Source: Coriaria nepalensis
Lineage: Eukaryota > Streptophyta > Magnoliopsida > Cucurbitales > Coriariaceae
Assembly: GCA_027186245.1 (NCBI GenBank)
Contig: CP114481.1
Location: 33,511,501-33,575,500, forward strand
Length of the DNA stretch: 64,000 nt
Direction of reading: 5' to 3'
Positions 34,415-46,900 of the stretch are shown piece by piece (the stretch's first letter is position 1; each line of letters opens with the position of its first letter). The notes beneath the pieces were generated by a model. The model saw only the letters and a list, made by a program, of their open reading frames with translations, had not been told where the DNA came from and made no database searches. The translations under genes were made by a program, and so were the position numbers.

Positions 34415-36540
34415 ATAACTTGCAAATGATCATTGCAAGGAAAGTGTGCATTCGTTTAACCTTAAAATCATTTCAATGAGTCATTTCAAGTCAATAACTT
34501 ATTTCAAAGCAAGTCGAACGAATTCAATTTTTGCACTACAAACACAACTTTTGTGCATAACTTCCAAATGATCAATGCAAAGAAAGTGTGCATTCGTTTA
34601 ACTTAAAATCATTTCAATGAGTCATTTCAAGTCAATGACTTATTTCAAAGCAAGTTGAACGAATTCTATTTTTTCACTACAAACATAAGTTTTGTGCATA
34701 ACTTGCAAATGATCAATGCAAGGAAAGTGTGCATTCGTTTAACTTAAAATCATTTCAATGAGTAATTTCAAGTCAATAAGTTATTTCTAACCAAGTCGAA
34801 CGAATTCAATTTTTGCACTACAAACACAAGTTTTGTGCATAACTTGCAAATGATCATTGCAAGGAAAGTGTGCATTCGTTTAACCCTAAAATCAATTCAA
34901 TGAGTCATTTCAAGTCAATAACTTATTTCAAAGCAAGTCGAACGAATTCAATTTTTGCACTACAAACACAAGTTTTGTGCATAACTTCCAAATGATCAAT
35001 GCAAGGAAAGTGTGCATTCGTTTAACCTTAAAATCATTTCAATGAGTCATTTCAAGTCAATAAGTTATTTCAAAGCAAGTCGAACGAATTCTATTTTTGG
35101 ACTACAAACAGAAGTTTTTTGCATTATTTCCAAATGATCATTGCAACGAAAGTGTGCATTCGTTTAACCTTAAAATCATTTCAATGAGTCATTTCAAGTC
35201 AATAACTTATTTCAAAGCAAGTCGAACGAATTCAATTTTTGCACTACAAACACAAGTTTTGTGCATAACTTGCAAGTGATCATTGCAAGGAAAGTGTGCA
35301 TTCGTTTAACCTTAAAATCATTTCAATGAGTCATTTCAAGTCAATAACTTATTTCAAAGCAAGTCGAACGAATTCAATTTTTGCACTACAAACACAACTT
35401 TTGTGCATAACTTCCAAATGATCATTGCAAGGAAAGTGTGCATTCGTTTAACCTTAAAATCATTTCAATGAGTCATTTCAAGTCAATAACTTATTTCAAA
35501 GCAAGTCGAACGAATTCAATTTTTGCAGTACAAACAGAAGTTTTGTGCATAACTTGCAAATGATCAATGCAAGGAAAGTGTGCATTCGTTTAACTTAAAA
35601 TCATTTCAATGAGTCATTTCAAGTCAATAAGTTATTTCCAACCAAGTCGAACGAATTCAATTTTTGCACTACAAACACAAGTTTTGTGCATAACTTGGAA
35701 ATGATCATTGCAAGGAAAGTGTGCATTCGTTTAACCTTAAAATCATTTCAATGAGTCATTTCAAGTCAATAACTTATTTCAAAGCAAGTCGAACGAATTC
35801 AATTTTTGCACTACAAACACAAGTTTTGTGCATAACTTCCAAATGATCATTGCAAGGAAGGTGTGCATTCGTTTAACCTTAAAATCATTTCAATGAGTCA
35901 TTTCAAGTCAATAAGTTATTTCAAAGCAAGTCGAATGAATTCAATTTTTTCACTACAAACACAAGTTTTGTGCATAACTTGCAAATGATCAATGCAAGGA
36001 AAGTGTGCATTCGTTTAACTTAAAATCATTTCATTGAGTCATTTCAAGTCAGTAACTTATTTCAAAGCAAGTCGAACGAATTCTATTTTTTCACTACAAA
36101 CAGAAGTTTTTTGCATAACTTGCAAATGATCAATGCAAGGAAAGTGTGCATTTGTTTAACCTCAAAATCATTTCAATGAGTCATTTCAAGTCAATAACTT
36201 ATTTCAAAGCAAGTCGAACGAATTCAATTTTTGCAGTACAAACAGAAGTTTTGTGCATAACTTCCAAATGATCATTGCAAGGAAAGTGTGCATTCGTTTA
36301 ACCTTAAAATCATTTCAATGAGTCATTTCTAGTCAATAACTTATTTCAAAGCAAGTCGAACGAATTCTATTTTTTCACTACAAACAGAAGTTTTTTGCAT
36401 AACTTGCAAATGATCAATGCAAGGAAAGTGTGCATTCGTTTAACTTAAAATCATTTCAATGAGTCATTTCAAGTCAATGACTTATTTCAAAGCAAGTTGA
36501 ACGAATTCTATTTGTTCACTACAAACACAAGTTTTGTGCA
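34415..36540. repeat. 15-monomer HOR, 2,125 bp, copy 3
   Basis: Same marker order as copies 1 and 2 (TTTTTGGACTAC at 35,097, GGAAGGTGTGC near 35,857). It ends near 36,540, where the next monomer has GATCAATGC rather than GATCATTGC. Parts of it are then repeated at 37,020-38,000 at an offset of 1,417 bp (ten monomers). Confidence 0.9.
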
Positions 36541-37019
36541 TAACTTGCAAATGATCAATGCAAGGAAAGTGTGCATTCGTTTAACTTAAAATCATTTCAA
36601 TGAGTCATTTCAAGTCAATAAGTTATTTCCAACCAAGTCGAACGAATTCAATTTTTGCACTACAAACACAAGTTTTGTGCATAACTTGCAAATGATCATT
36701 GCAAGGAAAGTGTGCATTCGTTTAACCTCAAAATCATTTCAATGAGTCATTTCAAGTCAATAACTTATTTCAAAGCAAGTCGAACGAATTCAATTTTTGC
36801 AGTACAAACAGAAGTTTTGTGCATAACTTCCAAATGATCATTGCAAGGAAAGTGTGCATTCGTTTAACCTCAAAATCATTTCAATGAGTCATTTCAAGTC
36901 AATAACTTATTTCAAAGCAAGTCGAACGAATTCAATTTTTGCAGTACAAACAGAAGTTTTGTGCATAACTTCCAAATGATCATTGCAAGGAAAGTGTGCA
37001 TTCGTTTAACCTTAAAATC
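36541..37019. repeat. Junction monomers with an exact one-monomer duplication
   Basis: Monomers 36,722-36,863 and 36,864-37,005 are identical over all 142 bp (CCTCAAAATC, TTGCAGTACAAACAGAAG, CTTCCAAATGATC). Exact identity of adjacent monomers is rare here, because neighbours usually differ at several barcode sites, so this is a very recent slip or exchange. The surrounding monomers resemble the end of the 15-monomer HOR. Confidence 0.9.
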
Positions 37020-40000
37020 ATTTCAATGAGTCATTTCAAGTCAATAAGTTATTTCCAACCAAGTCGAACGAATTCAATTTTTGCACTACAAACACAAGTT
37101 TTGTGCATAACTTGGAAATGATCATTGCAAGGAAAGTGTGCATTCGTTTAACCTTAAAATCATTTCAATGAGTCATTTCAAGTCAATAACTTATTTCAAA
37201 GCAAGTCGAACGAATTCAATTTTTGCACTACAAACACAAGTTTTGTGCATAACTTCCAAATGATCATTGCAAGGAAAGTGTGCATTCGTTTAACCTTAAA
37301 ATCATTTCAATGAGTCATTTCAAGTCAATAAGTTATTTCAAAGCAAGTCGAATGAATTCTATTTTTTCACTACAAACACAAGTTTTGTGCATAACTTGCA
37401 AATGATCAATGCAAGGAAAGTGTGCATTCGTTTAACTTAAAATCATTTCATTGAGTCATTTCAAGTCAGTAACTTATTTCAAAGCAAGTCGAACGAATTC
37501 TATTTTTTCACTACAAACAGAAGTTTTTTGCATAACTTGCAAATGATCAATGCAAGGAAAGTGTGCATTTGTTTAACCTCAAAATCATTTCAATGAGTCA
37601 TTTCAAGTCAATAACTTATTTCAAAGCAAGTCGAACGAATTCAATTTTTGCAGTACAAACAGAAGTTTTGTGCATAACTTCCAAATGATCATTGCAAGGA
37701 AAGTGTGCATTCGTTTAACCTTAAAATCATTTCAATGAGTCATTTCTAGTCAATAACTTATTTCAAAGCAAGTCGAACGAATTCTATTTTTTCACTACAA
37801 ACAGAAGTTTTTTGCATAACTTGCAAATGATCAATGCAAGGAAAGTGTGCATTCGTTTAACTTAAAATCATTTCAATGAGTCATTTCAAGTCAATGACTT
37901 ATTTCAAAGCAAGTTGAACGAATTCTATTTGTTCACTACAAACACAAGTTTTGTGCATAACTTGCAAATGATCAATGCAAGGAAAGTGTGCATTCGTTTA
38001 ACTTAAAATCATTTCTATGAGTCATTTCAAGTCAATAAGTTATTTCCAACCAAGTCGAACGAATTCAATTTTTGCACTACAAACACAAGTTTTGTGCATA
38101 ACTTGCAAATGATCATTGCAAGGAAAGTGTGCATTCGTTTAACCTTAAAATCATTTCAATGAGTCATTTCAAGTCAATAAGTTATTTCAAAGCAAGTCGA
38201 ACGAATTCTATTTTTGCACTACAAACAGAAGTTTTTTGCATTATTTCCAAATGATCATTGCAAGGAAAGTGTGCATTCGTTTAACCTTAAAATCATTTCA
38301 ATGAGTCATTTCAAGTCAATAACTTATTTCAAACGAAGTCGAACGAATTCAATTTTTGCACTACAAATACAAGTTTTGTGCATAACTTGCAAATGATCAT
38401 TGCAAGGAAAGTGTGCATTCGTTTAACCTTAAAATCATTTCAATGAGTCATTTCAAGTCAATAACTTATTTCAAAGCAAGTCGAACGAATTCAATTTTTG
38501 CACTACAAACACAACTTTTGTGCATAACTTCCAAATGATCATTGCAAGGAAAGTGTGCATTCGTTTAACCTTAAAATCATTTCAATGAGTCATTTCTAGT
38601 CAATAACTTATTTCAAAGCAAGTCGAACGAATTCTATTTTTTCACTACAAACAGAAGTTTTTTGCATAACTTGCAAATGATCAATGCAAGGAAAGTGTGC
38701 ATTCGTTTAACCTCAAAATCATTTCAATGAGTCATTTCAAGTCAATAACTTATTTCAAAGCAAGTCGAACGAATTCAATTTTTGCACTACAAACACAAGT
38801 TTTGTGCATAACTTGCAAATGATCAATGCAAGGAAAGTGTGCATTCGTTCAACTTAAAATCATTTCAATGAGTCATTTCAAGTCAATGACTTATTTCAAA
38901 GCAAGTCGAACGAATTCAATTTTTGCAGTACAAACAGAAGTTTTGTGCATAACTTGCAAATGATCATTGCAAGGAAAGTGTGCATTCGTTTAACCTTAAA
39001 ATCATTTCAATGAGTCATTTCAAGTCAATAACTTATTTCAAAGCAAGTCGAACGAATTCAATTTTTGCACTACAAACACAAGTTTTGTGCATAACTTGCA
39101 AATGATCAATGCAAGGAAAGTGTGCACTCGTTTAACCTTCAAATCATTTCAATGAGTCATTTCAAGTCAATAACTTATTTCAAAGCAAGTCGAACGAATT
39201 CTATTTTTGCACTACAAACAGAAGTTTTTTGCATTATTTCCAAATGATCATTGCAAGGAAAGTGTGCATTCGTTTAACCTTAAAATCATTTCAATGAGTC
39301 ATTTCAAGTCAATAACTTATTTCAAAGCCAGTCGAACGAAGTCAATTTTTGCCCTACAAACAGAAGTTTTTTGCATAACTTGCAAATGATCATTGCAAGG
39401 AAAGTGTGCATTCGTTTAACCTTAAAATCATTTCAATGAGTCATTTCAAGTCAATAACTTATTTCAAAGCAAGTCGAACGAATTCAATTTTTGCACTACA
39501 AACACAAGTTTTGTGCATAACTTGCAAATGATCAATGCAAGGAAAGTGTGCATTCGTTTAACTTAAAATCATTTCAATGAGTCATTTCAAGTCAATGACT
39601 TATTTCAAAGCAAGTTGAACGAATTCTATTTTTTCACTACAAACACAAGTTTTGTGCATAACTTGCAAATGATCAATGCAAGGAAAGTGTGCATTCGTTT
39701 AACTTAAAATCATTTTAATGAGTAATTTCAAGTCAATAAGTTATTTCTAACCAAGTCGAACGAATTCAATTTTTGCACTACAAACACAAGTTTTGTGCAT
39801 AACTTGCAAATGATCATTGCAAGGAAAGTGTGCATTTGTTTAACCTTAAAATCAATTCAATGAGTCATTTCAAGTCAATAACTTATTTCAAAGCAAGTCG
39901 AACGAATTCAATTTTTGCACTACAAACACAAGTTTTGTGCATAACTTCCAAATGATCAATGCAAGGAAAGTGTGCATTCGTTGAACCTTAAAATCATTTC

Positions 40001-43000
40001 AATGAGTCATTTCAAGTCAATAACTTATTTCAAAGCAAGTCGAACGAATTCAATTTTTGCACTACAAACACAACTTTTGTGCATAACTTCCAAATGATCA
40101 TTGCAAGGAAAGTGTGCATTCGTTTAACCTTAAAATCATTTCAATGAGTCATTTCAAGTCAATAACTTATTTCAAAGCAAGTCGAACAAATTCTATTTTT
40201 TCACTACAAACAGAAGTTTTTTGCATAACTTGCAAATGATCAATGCAAGGAAAGGGTGCATTCGTTTAACTTAAAATCATTTCAATGAGTCATTTCAAGT
40301 CAATAACTTATTTCAAAGCAAGTCGAACGAATTCTATTTTTTCACTACAAACAGAAGTTTTTTGCATAACTTGCAAATGATTAATGCAAGGAAAGGGTGC
40401 ATTCGTTTAACCTCAAAATCATTTCAATGAGTCATTTCAAGTCAATAACTTATTTCAAAGCAAGTTGAACGAATTCTATTTTTTCACTACAAACACAAGT
40501 TTTGTGCATAACTTGCAAATGATCATTGCAAGGAAAGTGTGCATTCGTTTAACCTTAAAATCATTTCAATGAGTCATTTCAAGTCAATAACTTGTTTCAA
40601 AGCAAGTCGAACGAATTCAATTTTTGCACTACAAACACAAGTTTTGTGCATAACTTGCAAATGATCAATGCAAGGAAAGTGTGCGTTCGTTTAACCTTAA
40701 AATCATTTCAATGAGTCATTTCAAGTCAATAAGTTATTTCAAAGCAAGTCGAACGAATTCTATTTTTGCACTACAAACAGAAGTTTTTTGCATTATTTCC
40801 AAATGATCATTGCAAGGAAAGTGTGCATTCGTTTAACCTTAAAATCATTTCAATGAGTCATTTCAAGTCAATAACTTATTACAAAGCAAGTCCAACGAAT
40901 TCAATTTTTGCACTACAAACACAAGTTTTGTGCATAACTTGCAAATGATCATTGCAAGGAAAGTGTGCATTCGTTTAACCTTAAAATCATTTCAATGAGT
41001 CATTTCAAGTCAATAACTTATTTCAAAGCAAGTCGAACGAATTCAATTTTTGCACTACAAACACAACTTTTGTGCATAACTTCCAAATGATCATTGCAAG
41101 GAAAGTGTGCATTCGTTTAACCTTAAAATCATTTCAATGAGTCATTTCAAGTCAATAAGTTATTTCAAAGCAAGTCGAACGAATTCTATTTTTGGACTAC
41201 AAATAGAAGTTTTTTGCATTATTTCCAAATGATCATTGCAAGGAAAGTGTGCATTCGTTTAACCTTAAAATCATTTCAATGAGTCATTTCAAGTCAATAA
41301 CTTATTTCAAAGCAAGTCGAACGAATTCAATTTTTGCACTACAAACACAAGTTTTGTGCATTATTTCCAAATGATCATTGCAAGGAAAGTGTGCATTCGT
41401 TTAACCTTAAAATCATTTCAATGAGTCATTTCAAGTCAATAACTTATTTCAAAGCAAGTCGAACGAATTCAATTTTTGCACTACAAACACAAGTTTTGTG
41501 CATAACTTGCAAATGATCATTGCAAGGAAAGTGTGCATTCGTTTAACCTTAAAATCATTTCAATGAGTCATTTCAAGTCAATAACTTATTTCAAAGCAAG
41601 TCGAACGAATTCAATTTTTGCACTACAAACACAACTTTTGTGCATAACTTCCAAATGATCATTGCAAGGAAAGTGTGCATTCGTTTAACCTTAAAATCAT
41701 TTCAATGAGTCATTTCAAGTCAATAACTTATTTCAAAGCAAGTCGAACGAATTCAATTTTTGCACTACAAACACAAGTTTTGTGCATAACTTGCAAATGA
41801 TCAATGCAAGGAAAGTGTGCATTCGTTTAACTTAAAATCATTTCAATGAGTCATTTCAAGTCAATAACTTATTTCAAAGCAAGTCGAACGAATTCTATTT
41901 TTTCACTACAAACAGAAGTTTTTTGCATAACTTGCAAATGATTAATGCAAGGAAAGGGTGCATTCGTTTAACCTCAAAATCATTTCAATGAGTCATTTCG
42001 AGTCAATAACTTATTTCAAAGCAAGTCGAACGAATTCAATTTTTGCACTACAAACACAACTTTTGTGCATAACTTCCAAATGATCATTGCAAGGAAAGTG
42101 TGCATTCGTTTAACCTTAAAATCATTTCAATGAGTCATTTCAAGTCAATAACTTTTTCAAAGCAAGTCGAACGAATTCTATTTTTTCACTACAAACAGAA
42201 GTTTTTTGCATAACTTGCAAATGATCAATGCAAGGAAAGTGTGCATTCGTTTAACCTTAAAATCATTTCAATGAGTCATTTCAAGTCAATTAGTTATTTC
42301 CAACCAAGTCGAACGAATTCAATTTTTGCACTACAAACACAAGTTTTGAGCATAACTTGCAAATGATCATTGCAAGGAAAGTGTGCATTCGTTTAACCTT
42401 AAAATCATTTCAATGAGTCATTTCAAGTCAATAACTTATTTCAAAGCAAGTCGAACGAATTCTATTTTTGCACTACAAACAGAAGTTTTTTGCATTATTT
42501 CCAAATGATCATTGCAAGGAAAGTGTGCATTCGTTTAACTTAAAATCATTTCAATGAGTCATTTCAAGTCAATAACTTATTTCAAAGCAAGTCGAACGAA
42601 TTCTATTTTTTCACTACAAACAGAAGTTTTTTGCATAACTTGCAAATGATTAATGCAAGGAAAGTGTGCATTCGTTTAACCTTAAAATCATTTCAATGAG
42701 TCATTTCAAGTCAATAACTTATTTCAAAGCAAGTCGAACGAATTCAATTTTTGCACTACAAACACAACTTTTGCGCATAACTTCCAAATGATCATTGCAA
42801 GGAAAGTGTGCGTTCGTTTAACCTTAAAATCATTTCAATGAGTCATTTCAAGTCAATAACTTATTTCAAAGCAAGTCGAACGAATTCTATTTTTTCACTA
42901 CAAACAGAAGTTTTTTGCATAACTTGCAAATGATCAATGCAAGGAAAGTGTGCATTCGTTTAACCTCAAAATCATTTCAATGAGTCATTTCAAGTCAATA

Positions 43001-43215
43001 ACTTATTTCAAAGCAAGTCGAACGAATTCAATTTTTGCACTACAAACACAAGTTTTGTGCATAACTTCCAAATGATCATTGCAAGGAAAGTGTGCATTCG
43101 TTTAACCTTAAAATCATTTCAAAGAGTCATTTCAAGTCAATAACTTATTTCAAAGCAAGTCGAACGAATTCAATTTTTGCACTACAAACACAACTTTTGT
43201 GCATAATTTCCAAAT
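37020..43215. repeat. 6.2-kb duplicated block, copy 1 (partner 45,950-52,145)
   Basis: The whole block repeats at offset 8,930 bp (63 monomers): TATTTGTTCAC (37,921 versus 46,851), TTTCAAACGAAG (38,330 versus 47,260), GCCCTAC, TTATTACAAAG, TTTTTGGACTACAAATAG, GTTTTGCGC-type CACAACTTTTGCGC, the ACTTTTTC one-base deletion (42,151 versus 51,081) and TTTCAAAGAGTC. Only scattered differences were seen, for example GAAGTC near 39,346 against GAATTC, and GTCCAAC near 40,881 against GTCGAAC. Confidence 0.9.
42151..42160. repeat. One-base-deleted monomer (ACTTTTTCAA)
   Basis: The canonical AACTTATTTCAAAG reads AACTTTTTCAAAG, having lost one A. The same deletion is at 51,081, exactly 8,930 bp away, and a relative at 52,213 has lost a further G. 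These are useful lineage markers. Confidence 0.85.
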
Positions 43216-44064
43216 GATCATTGCAAGGAAAGTGTGCAGTCGTTTAACTTAAAATCATTTCATTGAGTCATTTCAAGTCAATAACTTATTTCAAAGCAAG
43301 TCGAACGAATTCTATTTTTTCACTACAAACAGAAGTTTTTTGCATAACTTGCAAATGATCAATGCAAGGAAAGTGTGCATTCGTTTAACCTCAAAATCAT
43401 TTCAATGAGTCATTTCAAGTCAATAACTTATTTCAAAGCAAGTCGAACGAATTCAATTTTTGCAGTACAAACAGAAGTTTTGTGCATAACTTCCAAATGA
43501 TCATTGCAAGGAAAGTGTGCATTCGTTTAACCTTAAAATCATTTCAATGAGTCATTTCTAGTCAATAACTTATTTCAAAGCAAGTCGAACGAATTCTATT
43601 TTTTCACTACAAACAGAAGTTTTTTGCATAAATTGCAAATGATCAATGCAAGGAAAGTGTGCATTCGTTTAACTTAAAATCATTTCAATGAGTCATTTCA
43701 AGTCAATGACTTATTTCAAAGCAAGTTGAACGAATTCTATTTGTTCACTACAAACACAAGTTTTGTGCATAACTTGCAAATGATCAATGCAAGGAAAGTG
43801 TGCATTCGTTTAACTTAAAATCATTTCAATGAGTCATTTCAAGTCAATAAGTTATTTCCAACCAAGTCGAACGAATTCAATTTTTGCACTACAAACACAA
43901 GTTTTGTGCATAACTTGGAAATGATCATTGCAAGGAAAGTGTGCATTCGTTTAACCTTAAAATCATTTCAATGAGTCATTTCAAGTCAATAACTTATTTC
44001 AAAGCAAGTCGAACGAATTCAATTTTTGCACTACAAACACAACTTTTGTGCATAACTTCCAAAT
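43216..44064. repeat. Six-monomer segment related to 37,404-38,100 (offset 5,812)
   Basis: From GTGCAGTCG with TTCATTGAG near 43,237 the order TTCATTGAG, CCTCAAAATC with GCAGTACAAAC, TTTCTAGTC, TATTTGTTCAC and TTATTTCCAACC follows 37,434 onward at 5,812 bp (41 monomers). It departs near 43,905 with CTTGGAAATG. It joins copy 1 of the 6.2-kb block to the transplanted 2.8-kb segment. Confidence 0.75.
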
Positions 44065-46900
44065 GATCATTGCAAGGAAAGTGTGCATTCGTTTAACCTT
44101 AAAATCATTTCAATGAGTCATTTCAAGTCAATAACTTATTTCAAAGGAAGTCGAACGAATTCAATTTTTGCACTACAAATACAAGTTTTGTGCATAACTT
44201 GCAAATGATCATTGCAAGGAAAGTGTGCATTCGTTTAACCTTAAAATCATTTCAATGAGTCATTTCAAGTCAATAACTTATTTCAAAGCAAGTCGAACGA
44301 ATTCAATTTTTGCACTACAAACACAACTTTTGTGCATAACTTCCAAATGATCATTGCAAGGAAAGTGTGCATTCGTTTAACCTTAAAATCATTTCAATGA
44401 GTCATTTCTAGTCAATAACTTATTTCAAAGCAAGTCGAACGAATTCTATTTTTTCACTACAAACAGAAGTTTTTTGCATTATTTCCAAATGATCATTGCA
44501 AGGAAAGTGTGCATTCGTTTAACCTTAAAATCATTTCAATGAGTCATTTCAAGTCAATAACTTATTTCAAAGCAAGTCGAACGAATTCTATTTTTGCACT
44601 ACAAACAGAAGTTTTTTGCATTATTTCCAAATGATCATTGCAAGGAAAGTGTGCATTCGTTTAACCTTAAAATCATTTCAATGAGTCATTTCAAGTCAAT
44701 AACTTATTTCAAAGCCAGTCGAACGAATTCAATTTTTGCCCTACAAACAGAAGTTTTTTGCATAACTTGCAAATGATCATTGCAAGGAAAGTGTGCATTC
44801 GTTTAACCTTAAAATCATTTCAATGAGTCATTTCAAGTCAATAACTTATTTCAAAGCAAGTCGAACGAATTCAATTTTTGCACTACAAACACAACTTTTG
44901 TGCATAACTTCCAAATGATCAATGCAAAGAAAGTGTGCATTCGTTTAACTTAAAATCATTTCAATGAGTCATTTCAAGTCAATGACTTATTTCAAAGCAA
45001 GTTGAACGAATTCTATTTTTTCACTACAAACATAAGTTTTGTGCATAACTTGCAAATGATCAATGCAAGGAAAGTGTGCATTCGTTTAACTTAAAATCAT
45101 TTCAACGAGTAATTTCAAGTCAATAAGTTATTTCTAACCAAGTCGAACGAATTCAATTTTTGCACTACAAACACAAGTTTTGTGCATAACTTGCAAATGA
45201 TCATTGCAAGGAAAGTGTGCATTCGTTTAACCCTAAAATCAATTCAATGAGTCATTTCAAGTCAATAACTTATTTCAAAGCAAGTCGAACGAATTCAATT
45301 TTTGCACTACAAACACAAGTTTTGTGCATAACTTCCAAATGATCAATGCAAGGAAAGTGTGCATTCGTTTAACCTTAAAATCATTTCAATGAGTCATTTC
45401 AAGTCAATAAGTTATTTCAAAGCAAGTCGAACGAATTCTATTTTTGGACTACAAACAGAAGTTTTTTGCATTATTTCCAAATGATCATTGCAAGGAAAGT
45501 GTGCATTCGTTTAACCTTAAAATCATTTCAATGAGTCATTTCAAGTCAATAACTTATTTCAAAGCAAGTCGAACGAATTCAATTTTTGCACTACAAACAC
45601 AAGTTTTGTGCATAACTTGCAAATGATCATTGCAAGGAAAGTGTGCATTCGTTTAACCTTAAAATCATTTCAATGAGTCATTTCAAGTCAATAACTTATT
45701 TCAAAGCAAGTCGAACGAATTCAATTTTTGCACTACAAACACAACTTTTGTGCATAACTTCCAAATGATCATTGCAAGGAAAGTGTGCATTCGTTTAACC
45801 TTAAAATCATTTCAATGAGTCATTTCAAGTCAATAACTTATTTCAAAGCAAGTCGAACGAATTCAATTTTTGCAGTACAAACAGAAGTTTTGTGCATAAC
45901 TTGCAAATGATCAATGCAAGGAAAGTGTGCATTCGTTTAACTTAAAATCATTTCAATGAGTCATTTCAAGTCAATAAGTTATTTCCAACCAAGTCGAACG
46001 AATTCAATTTTTGCACTACAAACACAAGTTTTGTGCATAACTTGGAAATGATCATTGCAAGGAAAGTGTGCATTCGTTTAACCTTAAAATCATTTCAATG
46101 AGTCATTTCAAGTCAATAACTTATTTCAAAGCAAGTCGAACGAATTCAATTTTTGCACTACAAACACAACTTTTGTGCATAACTTCCAAATGATCATTGC
46201 AAGGAAAGTGTGCATTCGTTTAACCTTAAAATCATTTCAATGAGTCATTTCAAGTCAATAAGTTATTTCAAAGCAAGTCGAATGAATTCTATTTTTTCAC
46301 TACAAACACAAGTTTTGTGCATAACTTGCAAATGATCAATGCAAGGAAAGTGTGCATTCGTTTAACTTAAAATCATTTCATTGAGTCATTTCAAGTCAGT
46401 AACTTATTTCAAAGCAAGTCGAACGAATTCTATTTTTTCACTACAAACAGAAGTTTTTTGCATAACTTGCAAATGATCAATGCAAGGAAAGTGTGCATTT
46501 GTTTAACCTCAAAATCATTTCAATGAGTCATTTCAAGTCAATAACTTATTTCAAAGCAAGTCGAACGAATTCAATTTTTGCAGTACAAACAGAAGTTTTG
46601 TGCATAACTTCCAAATGATCATTGCAAGGAAAGTGTGCATTCGTTTAACCTTAAAATCATTTCAATGAGTCATTTCTAGTCAATAACTTATTTCAAAGCA
46701 AGTCGAACGAATTCTATTTTTTCACTACAAACAGAAGTTTTTTGCATAACTTGCAAATGATCAATGCAAGGAAAGTGTGCATTCGTTTAACTTAAAATCA
46801 TTTCAATGAGTCATTTCAAGTCAATGACTTATTTCAAAGCAAGTTGAACGAATTCTATTTGTTCACTACAAACACAAGTTTTGTGCATAACTTGCAAATG
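44065..46900. repeat. 2.8-kb copy of the 29,470-32,300 region (offset 14,597)
   Basis: TTTCAAAGGAAG (29,544 versus 44,141), GCCCTAC, GCAAAGAAAG, AACCCTAAAATCAATTC, TTTTTGGACTAC (30,847 versus 45,444), CTTGGAAATG and CAGTAACTT repeat at exactly 14,597 bp. Only one pass through the 15-monomer unit is present here, against three at 30.2-36.5 kb. Its right part, from about 45,950, is also the start of copy 2 of the 6.2-kb block. Confidence 0.88.
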
